A DNA stretch of 64,000 nt, taken from Erwinia rhapontici. GTDB lineage: Bacteria; Pseudomonadota; Gammaproteobacteria; Enterobacterales; Enterobacteriaceae. This document shows, one piece after another, positions 57,952-64,000 of the stretch. Each line of letters opens with the position of its first letter. Positions within the stretch are counted from its first letter, which is position 1. The position numbers were made by a program, and so were the translations under genes. The stretch is from contig NZ_VRKO01000006.1 of assembly GCF_012271765.1 (NCBI RefSeq), forward strand, positions 1 through 64,000, written 5' to 3'. Under the pieces are notes generated by a model. The model made no database searches and was not told the DNA's origin. It worked only from the letters and a program-made list of their open reading frames with translations.

Positions 57952-58449
57952 TCATTCTTCAATCTGAAAAAATGATCTACTCTCACTCCATTTTCTTTTC
58001 AATAAAACTAGAGACATAACATTTCCGTTCAACTCCTTTTTCATTCCTTCAGGCTCTTCACTGTAATAAATTTCCCAAACTATCTTTTCTGAAAGATGGT
58101 TCAAATAGAGCTTTTTTAAATCCTTTACCTCAACCTCCATTAAGCTATTAATTTCATTGAGGATGTCGTTCTTTGCTGAAAACATTGAATTTGCTATTGA
58201 ACTTATATGATTGAAATTCCACTTTTCGGGCCATAGTTCACCAATAGCATCATTTGCTCTTCTGGCATTATTTTTCAGAGATTCTTCAATGTTTCGTTTT
58301 CTCTCAGAAGCGATTATTTCTTTTTGGTATCTTAATGCTTTATCAGATGTCTTTTTGCTTTTAAAAGCTGCTATTGCAGCTGATATTGATGCTATTGCTG
58401 ATGTGAAAGCTACGCTGAAGTTTGCCCAATCACCTGAGTGCCAACTCAT
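57952..58449 (-). CDS. Hypothetical A+T-rich prophage protein
   Basis: 165 aa, no family recognised. One hydrophobic segment near the N-terminus (FTSAIASISAAIAAFKS, about 15-31), then a long charged, helical cytoplasmic part rich in Lys, Glu and Asn. It is visibly richer in A+T than its neighbours and has its own terminator: the pattern of a moron gene added to the phage. Such genes often protect the lysogen, but nothing shows that here. Confidence 0.6.
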   Translation of the reverse strand: MSWHSGDWANFSVAFTSAIASISAAIAAFKSKKTSDKALRYQKEIIASERKRNIEESLKNNARRANDAIGELWPEKWNFNHISSIANSMFSAKNDILNEINSLMEVEVKDLKKLYLNHLSEKIVWEIYYSEEPEGMKKELNGNVMSLVLLKRKWSESRSFFQIEE

Positions 58450-58486
58450 ATTTTAATCCTTTGCCCTGCGTGACATGTCACGATAG

Positions 58487-58825
58487 TTATACCACCAGTT
58501 TCGTTTCATGCCACCCGAGATTAACCCAGCAAGCTTCCTCAGTTTTGCAGCAGCAATCCTGCACCGGCAGACGGTCGCCGCACTTCCCGCAACATCGCTT
58601 TGCCAGTTTCTGCTGGGTAGTCAACAATTCAGCATGAAACTTACGGATCATCAGCGCGACCAGTTCGGCGCGGTCGTAAGGTTCGCGACCTGGCCGCCGG
58701 GCGATGCAGTCGTGGTCCAGCATCGCCAGTTCCTGAGCATCGAGAACCAGCTCGAGCTTATGCTCACCGGATGCTGCTTGCCGCGCCCGCTGAGCGGCTT
58801 TTCGTTCTGCTGCTGACTTTCCCAT
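58487..58825 (-). CDS. Hypothetical phage protein with Cys-rich C-terminus
   Basis: 112 aa from ATG 58825, overlapping the upstream stop as TGATG. Basic N-terminus (GKSAAERKAAQRARQAAS), ribbon-helix-helix-like middle (KLELVLDAQELAML), and a cysteine cluster RCCGKCG...DCCC that probably binds zinc. Seen in many phage early regions; role unknown, DNA binding likely. Confidence 0.65.
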   Translation of the reverse strand: MGKSAAERKAAQRARQAASGEHKLELVLDAQELAMLDHDCIARRPGREPYDRAELVALMIRKFHAELLTTQQKLAKRCCGKCGDRLPVQDCCCKTEEACWVNLGWHETKLVV

Positions 58826-59217
58826 CAGGCGCACGCTCGCAAAGCGGTGTAGTGACCAGCGCTAAAGAAATCCATGATTGAAACGCCCAGAGCCTCCGCA
58901 TATTTCTCGCATGTCGAAATACTGGGTTTATCGTGAGCCATTACGCCATGAATTGAGCGAACGGGGATCCCCATACGCTTGGCAACCTCATTCAACGGTA
59001 TGTTGTGAGTAAGCGACAGGTTTTGAACTGCTAGGGTGAACGAGAACTTTCCCGGTTCTGCCGATGGCGGTTGCTTCTGCTTCAGGCTGGTCAACGCAAT
59101 CTGGTGCAGGGCTAACGTTGTTTCCATAAAGTCAGCCGATGGAGCGTTGCGCGCAATGGCGATTTTAAGCTGCGACATGCGCAGCTCACATTCAGCAATC
59201 AGTAAGGGTGTATTCAT
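58825..59217 (-). CDS. Phage protein with Cro/C1-type helix-turn-helix
   Basis: 130 aa. The N-terminal half is helical; the C-terminal half is an XRE helix-turn-helix (NIPLNEVAKRMGIPVRSIHGVMAHDKPSISTCEKYAEALGV region). Embedded in the early operon with ATGA overlaps at both ends, so it is more likely an accessory regulator than the lysogeny repressor. Confidence 0.7.
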   Translation of the reverse strand: MNTPLLIAECELRMSQLKIAIARNAPSADFMETTLALHQIALTSLKQKQPPSAEPGKFSFTLAVQNLSLTHNIPLNEVAKRMGIPVRSIHGVMAHDKPSISTCEKYAEALGVSIMDFFSAGHYTALRACA

Positions 59218-59693
59218 GCTGCCTGCTCCTTCATGAAAGCAATCCAGTGAGTGTTGGCACGCTTGCCGGATGGATGACCAAATGCAGGCTTCTCTGGCGT
59301 CAGCGCCAGTATTTCCCGCGTCGTGATCTGTGTTTCATTCCACTTAAAAATGAGGGTGCCGCCCGGTCGGAGAACACGGAATGCTTCACTGAAGCCAGCG
59401 GCAAGGTCATCGCGCCACGTTGCTTTGTTCAGAACGCCGTATTTGGCACGGAGCCAGCTGGTTTCGCCTGCATATTCGAGGTGCGGAGGATCGAACACTA
59501 CCAGGTTGAATGAGTCATGCTCGAACGGCAGGGCGCGGAAGTCAGCGACCATATCAGGTGCGATACTCAGTGACCGGCCATCACAAAGCGTGTGCTGTTC
59601 GCTTCGGATATCGCAGAACATGACGCGTGGATCGGTGCGGTCGAACCAGAACATTCGGGATCCGCAGCACATATCAAGGATGGTTTTCTGCAT
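59214..59693 (-). CDS. Phage class I SAM-dependent methyltransferase
   Basis: 159 aa from ATG 59693. SAM-binding LDMCCGSRMFWFD and VVFDPPHL (DPPY-like catalytic motif), with FRVLRPGGTLIFKW near the end. Rossmann-fold methyltransferase, possibly acting on DNA (DPPH instead of DPPY) or a small molecule. Third methyltransferase of this operon. Confidence 0.75.
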   Translation of the reverse strand: MQKTILDMCCGSRMFWFDRTDPRVMFCDIRSEQHTLCDGRSLSIAPDMVADFRALPFEHDSFNLVVFDPPHLEYAGETSWLRAKYGVLNKATWRDDLAAGFSEAFRVLRPGGTLIFKWNETQITTREILALTPEKPAFGHPSGKRANTHWIAFMKEQAA

Positions 59694-59695
59694 GG

Positions 59696-59920
59696 CTATG
59701 GCGTCCAATAAGTCAGTTCTTCGGCAACATGCCAGCACGCATCGCCCTGGTCTTCGAAAGGAGGCTCACCGCTTTTCTGTCGCTCTTCGATAGTGACTTC
59801 GGCATTACGGCGGCAGAAATCTTTCCACTGCTTGCGGCCTTTTTTCCATCCGGTATTCCAGCCCAGCGCTTTCGTTTCGATGCGCCAGGCGCGATTAGCT
59901 AATTGCATTTGAGTAGCCAT
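59696..59920 (-). CDS. Small hypothetical phage protein
   Basis: 74 aa from ATG 59920 (MATQMQLANRAW). Basic, Trp-rich (WNTGWKKGRKQWKDF), ends in HVAEELTYWTP. Packed between neighbours with one- or two-base gaps, so it is likely real. No family recognised. Confidence 0.6.
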   Translation of the reverse strand: MATQMQLANRAWRIETKALGWNTGWKKGRKQWKDFCRRNAEVTIEERQKSGEPPFEDQGDACWHVAEELTYWTP

Positions 59921-59921
59921 T

Positions 59922-60422
59922 TCAGACCTTCCCAGCGCGAATGGCGGCAGCAAACTTCTGTGCGTCTTGAACCACCATCCGGGAACGGGTAACGCTGCCA
60001 TCGTTCACGCCGTGCTTTTCCCACTGATCGGCCCATCCTTTTTCAGCGGCGGCAAACAAATCCACGCCCTGCGCCCGAATCTCGCGGGTAATGGAGTCTG
60101 GCGTGCGTTTTTCAAAAGCTTTCCGTTCCACCTCCAGCGCCGCTATGTAAAGTGTTTGAGCTTCTACTTTTTCCAGCAGACGCAACCTTTCATTCAGCAA
60201 GGTGTCGCCATCAGCAGCCATCGCCCGCACATGCTCAATTAGCACGGCGTCATCAGCGCACACCTGGTCAAATTTAGCCTTAGCGGCCAGCACTACGGCG
60301 TCAGCATTCTTTAGTGTTTCGGTCGATAGCTTTGCATCGCTTTCCAGCGCTACCACTATCTGTTTAAGGCGCTCATTCTCTGCCAGCAGTTGGTTGGCGA
60401 ATTCCAAAGTATTTGTGGACAT
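59922..60422 (-). CDS. Phage coiled-coil protein
   Basis: 166 aa from ATG 60422, with AAGGAGA upstream. First two thirds form a long heptad helix (EFANQLLAENERLKQIVVALES ... NERLRLLEKVEAQTLYIAALE in separate stretches); the end carries RTPDSITREIRAQGVD and RMVVQDAQKFAAAIRAG. Resembles Ead/Ea22-like early proteins of lambdoid phages; role unknown. Confidence 0.65.
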   Translation of the reverse strand: MSTNTLEFANQLLAENERLKQIVVALESDAKLSTETLKNADAVVLAAKAKFDQVCADDAVLIEHVRAMAADGDTLLNERLRLLEKVEAQTLYIAALEVERKAFEKRTPDSITREIRAQGVDLFAAAEKGWADQWEKHGVNDGSVTRSRMVVQDAQKFAAAIRAGKV

Positions 60423-60535
60423 TGGTTCTCCTTCGAAGCGTTGATCGCCAGCCCCGAAAGAGACGCGCCCGGGCATTGCCGGGCCCTTAAGCGTCAGGGA
60501 GTTGGCGGGGGGGGTATGAATAAGGCTGGAACTAT

Positions 60536-61348
60536 TTAGTCGTAACCCGGATAGCTGTAGTCGTCCGGATCGCAATCAATGCAGATTTTAGATTGACCGT
60601 AGTAGAGGGCGAAGATCATCTTCTCCCATTTGGTGTAAAGCGTGCCGGTGGTGACAATATGCTGCACGAACTTATCGTCGATTTTCGCGCTGTAGACTTC
60701 GTACACCTGATTGCCGTCAATTTCTTCCCCATCAATGGCGCGCATATCGAGGCAGTTCGCTAACTGGTACTGGCTTCGTTCCCGGCTGTACCGTGATCCA
60801 CCTTCCTTTTCTTTGTCGAAGTAAAAATGCTGATATTCTGTTGAAAGCGCACTGTCGCTTTGAATCAGTCTGAAATCAGGAAACTCCCAGTTGTTCTCCC
60901 GAGATTCTTCAGCGTGATTATCGATAAAGGCTTCCAGCAGGTCTCCCAGCATGATCACTGGAGGCAACAGGTCTTCCTTCATAGCTTCTTTCAAAGCGGC
61001 ATCGGCTTTAGTGATCATGTCGTTGGCAACACCGCTACTTGCGAACGTATCGCGCAGGCGCTGCTGGATCATTGCGTTGTAACGACCAAGGTCGATGACG
61101 CTTTCAATGCTGCCAGGTAAAGCTGTTTTGAGTGCTTGCTGAGCACCTTTGGAAAAGTCGCTGTAGCGGCCTAAAACATCGTCCATAACCCCGGACATAC
61201 AGGCTGCAATCTTCGCATCGATGATTTCCAGCATTTTGGGGCTGGTAGAAAAAGCTGTGATACGTGATGCCAGCACCTGTGCGAGGGTCGATTCTTCCAG
61301 CAGTTTAACTGGTTGTTTTGTCGATTCAGGAGTAGTGATTTCAGACAT
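60536..61348 (-). CDS. Hypothetical phage protein
   Basis: 270 aa, soluble and helical in the first half (STLAQVLASRITAFS, ITKADAALKEAMKEDLL), mixed in the second, ending in CIDCDPDDYSYPGYD. No family recognised. Starts inside the end of the HD-domain gene (8-base overlap), so it belongs to the same early operon. Confidence 0.6.
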   Translation of the reverse strand: MSEITTPESTKQPVKLLEESTLAQVLASRITAFSTSPKMLEIIDAKIAACMSGVMDDVLGRYSDFSKGAQQALKTALPGSIESVIDLGRYNAMIQQRLRDTFASSGVANDMITKADAALKEAMKEDLLPPVIMLGDLLEAFIDNHAEESRENNWEFPDFRLIQSDSALSTEYQHFYFDKEKEGGSRYSRERSQYQLANCLDMRAIDGEEIDGNQVYEVYSAKIDDKFVQHIVTTGTLYTKWEKMIFALYYGQSKICIDCDPDDYSYPGYD

Positions 61349-61871
61349 TTTTATATCCTTTTAACTGGTTATACCGGTTCAGAAACAGCACGCGCGCCTG
61401 GCGGGGGAGTAGCGGCGACACGATGAAGTCAGCGCAGGGGATGCCTTCGAGAACAGGCCAGGGCGTGCCGTCATCCATATCAAAGTCGCGGCGCTCAGTG
61501 GCTAGCATAATCAAATCGGCGTATTTGACCGGGCTGGACATGCCCGGAGGCAAGCCAAACTTCTCGCGGATAAATTGATCCACCTGATGCTCAACTGTGC
61601 GGTAGTCCGGCAGCAACGCTTTTAGCGGTGAACTGATGTCGTTGCAGTAAGCCTCCGACGCATCGTGCAGCAGCGCCTCCAGGGCGTACTCAGGCGGCAC
61701 AAGGTAACTGACGTGCACCGAGTGCTGGGCCACGCTGTAAAAGTCCGGCAGGTGGCCAGTGAAGCGGCAGATATTCGACAGCGCGGCGGCGATATCTTCG
61801 ATGTTGATGCTGGACGGGTCGGTATCGGTAAAGCTGAAGCGATGTCCGGAAAGGGTGTTAATCCACGTCAT
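61341..61871 (-). CDS. HD-domain phosphohydrolase (YfbR-like)
   Basis: 176-aa HD hydrolase resembling the 5'-deoxynucleotidase YfbR: His in VAQHSVHVSYL, the HD pair in ALLHDASEAYCNDISSPLK, and a distal Asp in ADLIMLATERRDFD. Probably dephosphorylates deoxynucleoside monophosphates, tuning the nucleotide pool during phage replication. Overlaps the ANR gene by ATGA. Confidence 0.8.
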   Translation of the reverse strand: MTWINTLSGHRFSFTDTDPSSINIEDIAAALSNICRFTGHLPDFYSVAQHSVHVSYLVPPEYALEALLHDASEAYCNDISSPLKALLPDYRTVEHQVDQFIREKFGLPPGMSSPVKYADLIMLATERRDFDMDDGTPWPVLEGIPCADFIVSPLLPRQARVLFLNRYNQLKGYKNV

Positions 61872-62062
61872 ACCGTTGGTTCCTGTGCTGCGTTACGGCG
61901 GGCGGTACCGGCGCAGAACTCCGCGCGCTGCTCTGCCCAAAGGATGTTATGGCCGGTGGCGCTGCGTGCAGCCTGCTGCCATTGGTGAGCGGCTTCGCTG
62001 AAATCGCCTTTCTTCTCGCTGTCAGCGGCCTGCTGAGCGAGGTTTTTATAGGTCAGTCGCAT
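61868..62062 (-). CDS. ANR-family transcriptional regulator
   Basis: 64 aa from ATG 62062. NLAQQAADSEKKGDFSEAAHQWQQAA...NILWAEQRAEFC is the ANR (AraC negative regulator) signature. Small proteins of this family dampen AraC-type virulence activators such as AggR or Rns and are common on phages and plasmids. Here it may link the prophage to host regulators. Confidence 0.75.
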   Translation of the reverse strand: MRLTYKNLAQQAADSEKKGDFSEAAHQWQQAARSATGHNILWAEQRAEFCAGTARRNAAQEPTV

Positions 62063-62103
62063 AAATGCTCCAGAAAGCCCCCGTAGGGGCTGCAAGCTGG
62101 GGA

Positions 62104-62817
62104 TCAGAAGGGAATGTCGTTGTCGAAGGGAGGCGGTGTTTGCTGCTGCTGTCCAACATTTCGTGATCCAGCATTGCGCTGCAGGTTTGACTGCTGATGC
62201 TGGTTCTGCTGCTGATTACCGAGCATAGAGCGCTGCTGGTTGCCGAGCTGGCCGCTCATTGCCGGGCCACCACCGCCACCCTGTGAGCGCTCGTCTTTAT
62301 CAGTCAGCGATGCGACCAGTTTATCGACCACCTCTGCTGGCAGGTTATCGACCGCCTCTTTATAGGTTTTACGGGTGTTCGCACCAAACGCCTGGCGAAT
62401 TTCGAAGCGGTAGCCGTCCCCGCCATCATTTTTGGTGTAAAGCACCTTTTGCAGCACGAAGCCGATCGGCTTGCCTTCCAGTTCTTTGCAGTGGTACTCA
62501 ATCTCCCCCTGTTCGTTCTGCACCTCCGTAGCGTGCAGCGCTTTGACTTTGGTCAGTCCCATGATGGCGTTAATCATGGCTGTGCCGCCGCGCAGTGGGT
62601 TTCCGTCACGGCCAATGTAAGAAACGCGCAGATAGTTGATGGTCCCAACATCCGCATCGAGAGCAAACTCCATCGATTGTGACTGAGAGCTTGCATCACG
62701 CGCGCTGGTGAAAATTGCTGATCTGATGATGCCTGGATAAGCACCACCCTCAGAAGCGCCAGCAGGGCCAGCTGCTTTGGCTGCATCAGGGTCGAAAGTG
62801 AAAATAGGTTGCTGCAT
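62104..62817 (-). CDS. Phage SSB-like single-strand DNA-binding protein
   Basis: 237 aa. Beta-rich core (residues ~20-150, with YIGRDGNPLRGGTAMINAIMGL and ELEGKPIGFVLQKVLYT) then a long Gln/Asn-rich linker and the acidic tip DNDIPF, the partner-binding tail of SSB proteins. Downstream of a Sak4-like ATPase, which usually works with a dedicated SSB in phage recombination. Overlaps it by one base (TAATG). Confidence 0.75.
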   Translation of the reverse strand: MQQPIFTFDPDAAKAAGPAGASEGGAYPGIIRSAIFTSARDASSQSQSMEFALDADVGTINYLRVSYIGRDGNPLRGGTAMINAIMGLTKVKALHATEVQNEQGEIEYHCKELEGKPIGFVLQKVLYTKNDGGDGYRFEIRQAFGANTRKTYKEAVDNLPAEVVDKLVASLTDKDERSQGGGGGPAMSGQLGNQQRSMLGNQQQNQHQQSNLQRNAGSRNVGQQQQTPPPFDNDIPF

Positions 62818-63482
62818 TATGCGGTTACTCCGTTGTTGAGTTCGTAGTAGTCCCGGATCGCCGCGTCGACGGCGTTCAGGTCGTTATCTATCTGGAAGTT
62901 GTCGAACAGCCCTATCGGCGATTTAACCGGGTCGGTGCCGTCGGATTGAGTGGTGAAGTGGTACCGGCCATCAGTTACCGATGTGCGCAGGGCAATGGTG
63001 AACATGCCCTCTACCGTTATTTTTTCGTCCAGCATCTTGCCGATGGTTTTCATCTTGATGCGGCCAGCGGCGGTTTCTTCCGTGTGCGCCAGGAAGTAAA
63101 CGATCAGGTCGTCTTCCGCCTGCTGCGCCGCCTTCACAACGTCCCAGGCACCACCACCGATTTCGGTGAACTTCTCGAATGATTTTTCGCTGCGGCGCCG
63201 CATGAATGAGTTGCCCATCACATACTGGAAGTCGTCTATCACGACGAATTTACGTCCGGCCCTGCGGGCGTGGGTGATAATCATCACGATGTCGGAAGCC
63301 AGATCCGTGTGGAATACGTTTCCCGTTTTGGCAACGAAATCGCGATTTACCCAGCCTTTCGATTTGAAAGGCAACCGCTTGTTTTCGGGGTTGATCAGGA
63401 AGCCTTCTTCAGGATTGAGGTGCATCATGCTGGCCGACTTACCAGACCCTGAGTCACCCAGGATAAGTACTGGGATACCCAT
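62817..63482 (-). CDS. Sak4-like phage ATPase/recombinase
   Basis: 221 aa from ATG 63482. RecA-core ATPase: Walker A LGDSGSGKSASM (residues ~7-18), Walker B FVVIDDFQYV, then VKAAQQAEDDLIVYFLAHT. Such proteins (RecA/Rad51-like, AAA_24) promote single-strand annealing in phages together with their SSB. The frame extends upstream over the exonuclease gene but the motif spacing fixes this start. Confidence 0.8.
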   Translation of the reverse strand: MGIPVLILGDSGSGKSASMMHLNPEEGFLINPENKRLPFKSKGWVNRDFVAKTGNVFHTDLASDIVMIITHARRAGRKFVVIDDFQYVMGNSFMRRRSEKSFEKFTEIGGGAWDVVKAAQQAEDDLIVYFLAHTEETAAGRIKMKTIGKMLDEKITVEGMFTIALRTSVTDGRYHFTTQSDGTDPVKSPIGLFDNFQIDNDLNAVDAAIRDYYELNNGVTA

Positions 63483-63483
63483 A

Positions 63484-64000
63484 TCAGCCTCCTGCTTGCA
63501 GGTAATGCCGCATGGTGAATTCCTGATCTTCGTCCAGCTCCATGTTCGCCAGGCACCATTTGAGATAGCCCCGGTCAGTGGCTCCAATCTCCTCGAACGA
63601 CTTACCCTTGTGCTTGCCGAACCGCATGGCGTGAAGCAGGGAAGGCCGTGCCGTAATCTCACGCATCTGAGCGATGGTGAAACGGGCGTGCTGGTTAATA
63701 GAAATGAGGATTGCTGCGGTCACGTAGCAGTCATACAGCGCACGGTGAGCATGCAGGCCTTCCGGCACGTTCGCATTCACCTGCAGGTGATAGCGCAGGT
63801 ACTGGTTGCCGTGGCTCTCCAGTTCTGGCCAGAGTTTGCGCGCCAGCTTCATTGTGCAAATCCACGGTGCGGTGATTTGTGGCAGCTTGCTGCGGTCAAA
63901 TTTCGCGTTGTGGGCTACGTACACGTCAGCCCCCAGGTAGCGGTCGATAACGGCGTCAATCGGTGGTGCATCGGCAACGTCCGCTTCGGTGATGTGATGA
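63484..64000 (-). CDS. ExoX-like 3'-5' exonuclease, partial
   Basis: C-terminal ~170 residues of a DnaQ-fold (DEDDh) exonuclease; the start lies beyond the window. Visible: HHITEADVADAPPIDAV, VYVAHNAKFDRSKLP (motif II Asp), the motif III HRALYDCYVTAAIL, and the C-terminal FGKHKGKSFEEI...RGYLKWCL segment shared with ExoX. Possibly processes DNA ends for recombination with the Sak4-like ATPase one base downstream. Confidence 0.85.
   Translation of the reverse strand, partial: HHITEADVADAPPIDAVIDRYLGADVYVAHNAKFDRSKLPQITAPWICTMKLARKLWPELESHGNQYLRYHLQVNANVPEGLHAHRALYDCYVTAAILISINQHARFTIAQMREITARPSLLHAMRFGKHKGKSFEEIGATDRGYLKWCLANMELDEDQEFTMRHYLQAGG

Overview
The window is chromosomal DNA from a member of the Enterobacterales. 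Nearly every core gene matches its E. coli counterpart in sequence, and the order follows the E. coli 57-58 min region: rRNA operon end - yfiM - pssA - pat - tapT - trxC - yfiF; emrB-emrA-mprA-ygaH/Z-ygaY-proXWV-nrdFEIH-ygaM-ygaC; ssrA-smpB-ratAB-bamE-recN-nadK-grpE; ung-grcA-srmB-trmN6-nadB-rpoE-rseABC-lepA. Family-level placement is an inference: a bacterial RIO kinase and GTAGGGGCGAGGCATGCCTC-type repeats make me favour Erwiniaceae (Pantoea/Erwinia-like), but I cannot prove it.

Layout. 1-7.3 kb: the 3' end of a 5S rRNA, then lipid synthesis (pssA), protein acetylation (pat), tRNA modification (tapT, yfiF) and thioredoxin 2. 7.3-16.2 kb: EmrAB multidrug pump with its repressor MprA, a deletion scar joining ygaZ to ygaH, an intact YgaY-type MFS pump, and the ProU (proVWX) osmoprotectant importer. 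16.5-20.7 kb: class Ib ribonucleotide reductase operon nrdHIEF behind two NrdR boxes, with a 60-bp tandem repeat between nrdE and nrdF. 20.7-28.6 kb: small stress and envelope genes, speG, tsx, a three-gene outer-membrane operon of unknown role, and a RIO kinase.

28.6-36.6 kb is a genomic island at the 3' end of tmRNA (ssrA). It has a 52-bp direct repeat at both ends of its right-hand element and two copies of an integrase module, one intact and one decayed. This fits tandem insertion of two related elements. Cargo: a CdiI-like immunity gene with a truncated toxin stub, two unknown genes, an intact IS3-family element, and an A+T-rich two-gene cassette in which a membrane-anchored dCTP-deaminase/dUTPase-fold protein is translationally coupled to a flavin-reductase-like protein. 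That cassette is my best candidate for an undescribed system, possibly phage defence or nucleotide sensing.

36.6-52.7 kb is core: tmRNA and its partner SmpB, RatAB, BamE, the SOS gene recN, nadK, grpE behind a perfect-looking sigma-32 promoter, a chemoreceptor, ung, grcA behind an FNR box, srmB, trmN6, nadB, and the sigma-E operon with its upstream coupled ORF.

From 52.9 kb to the end a prophage interrupts lepA after its 14th codon. This is the site and gene order (rseC - int) I recall for Salmonella Gifsy-1. The visible part is the integrase and a long leftward early operon: excisionase-like protein, C5-cytosine and N6-adenine methyltransferases, small unknown genes, HD phosphohydrolase, ANR-family regulator, SSB-like protein, Sak4-like ATPase and an ExoX-like exonuclease. 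The prophage continues past the window.
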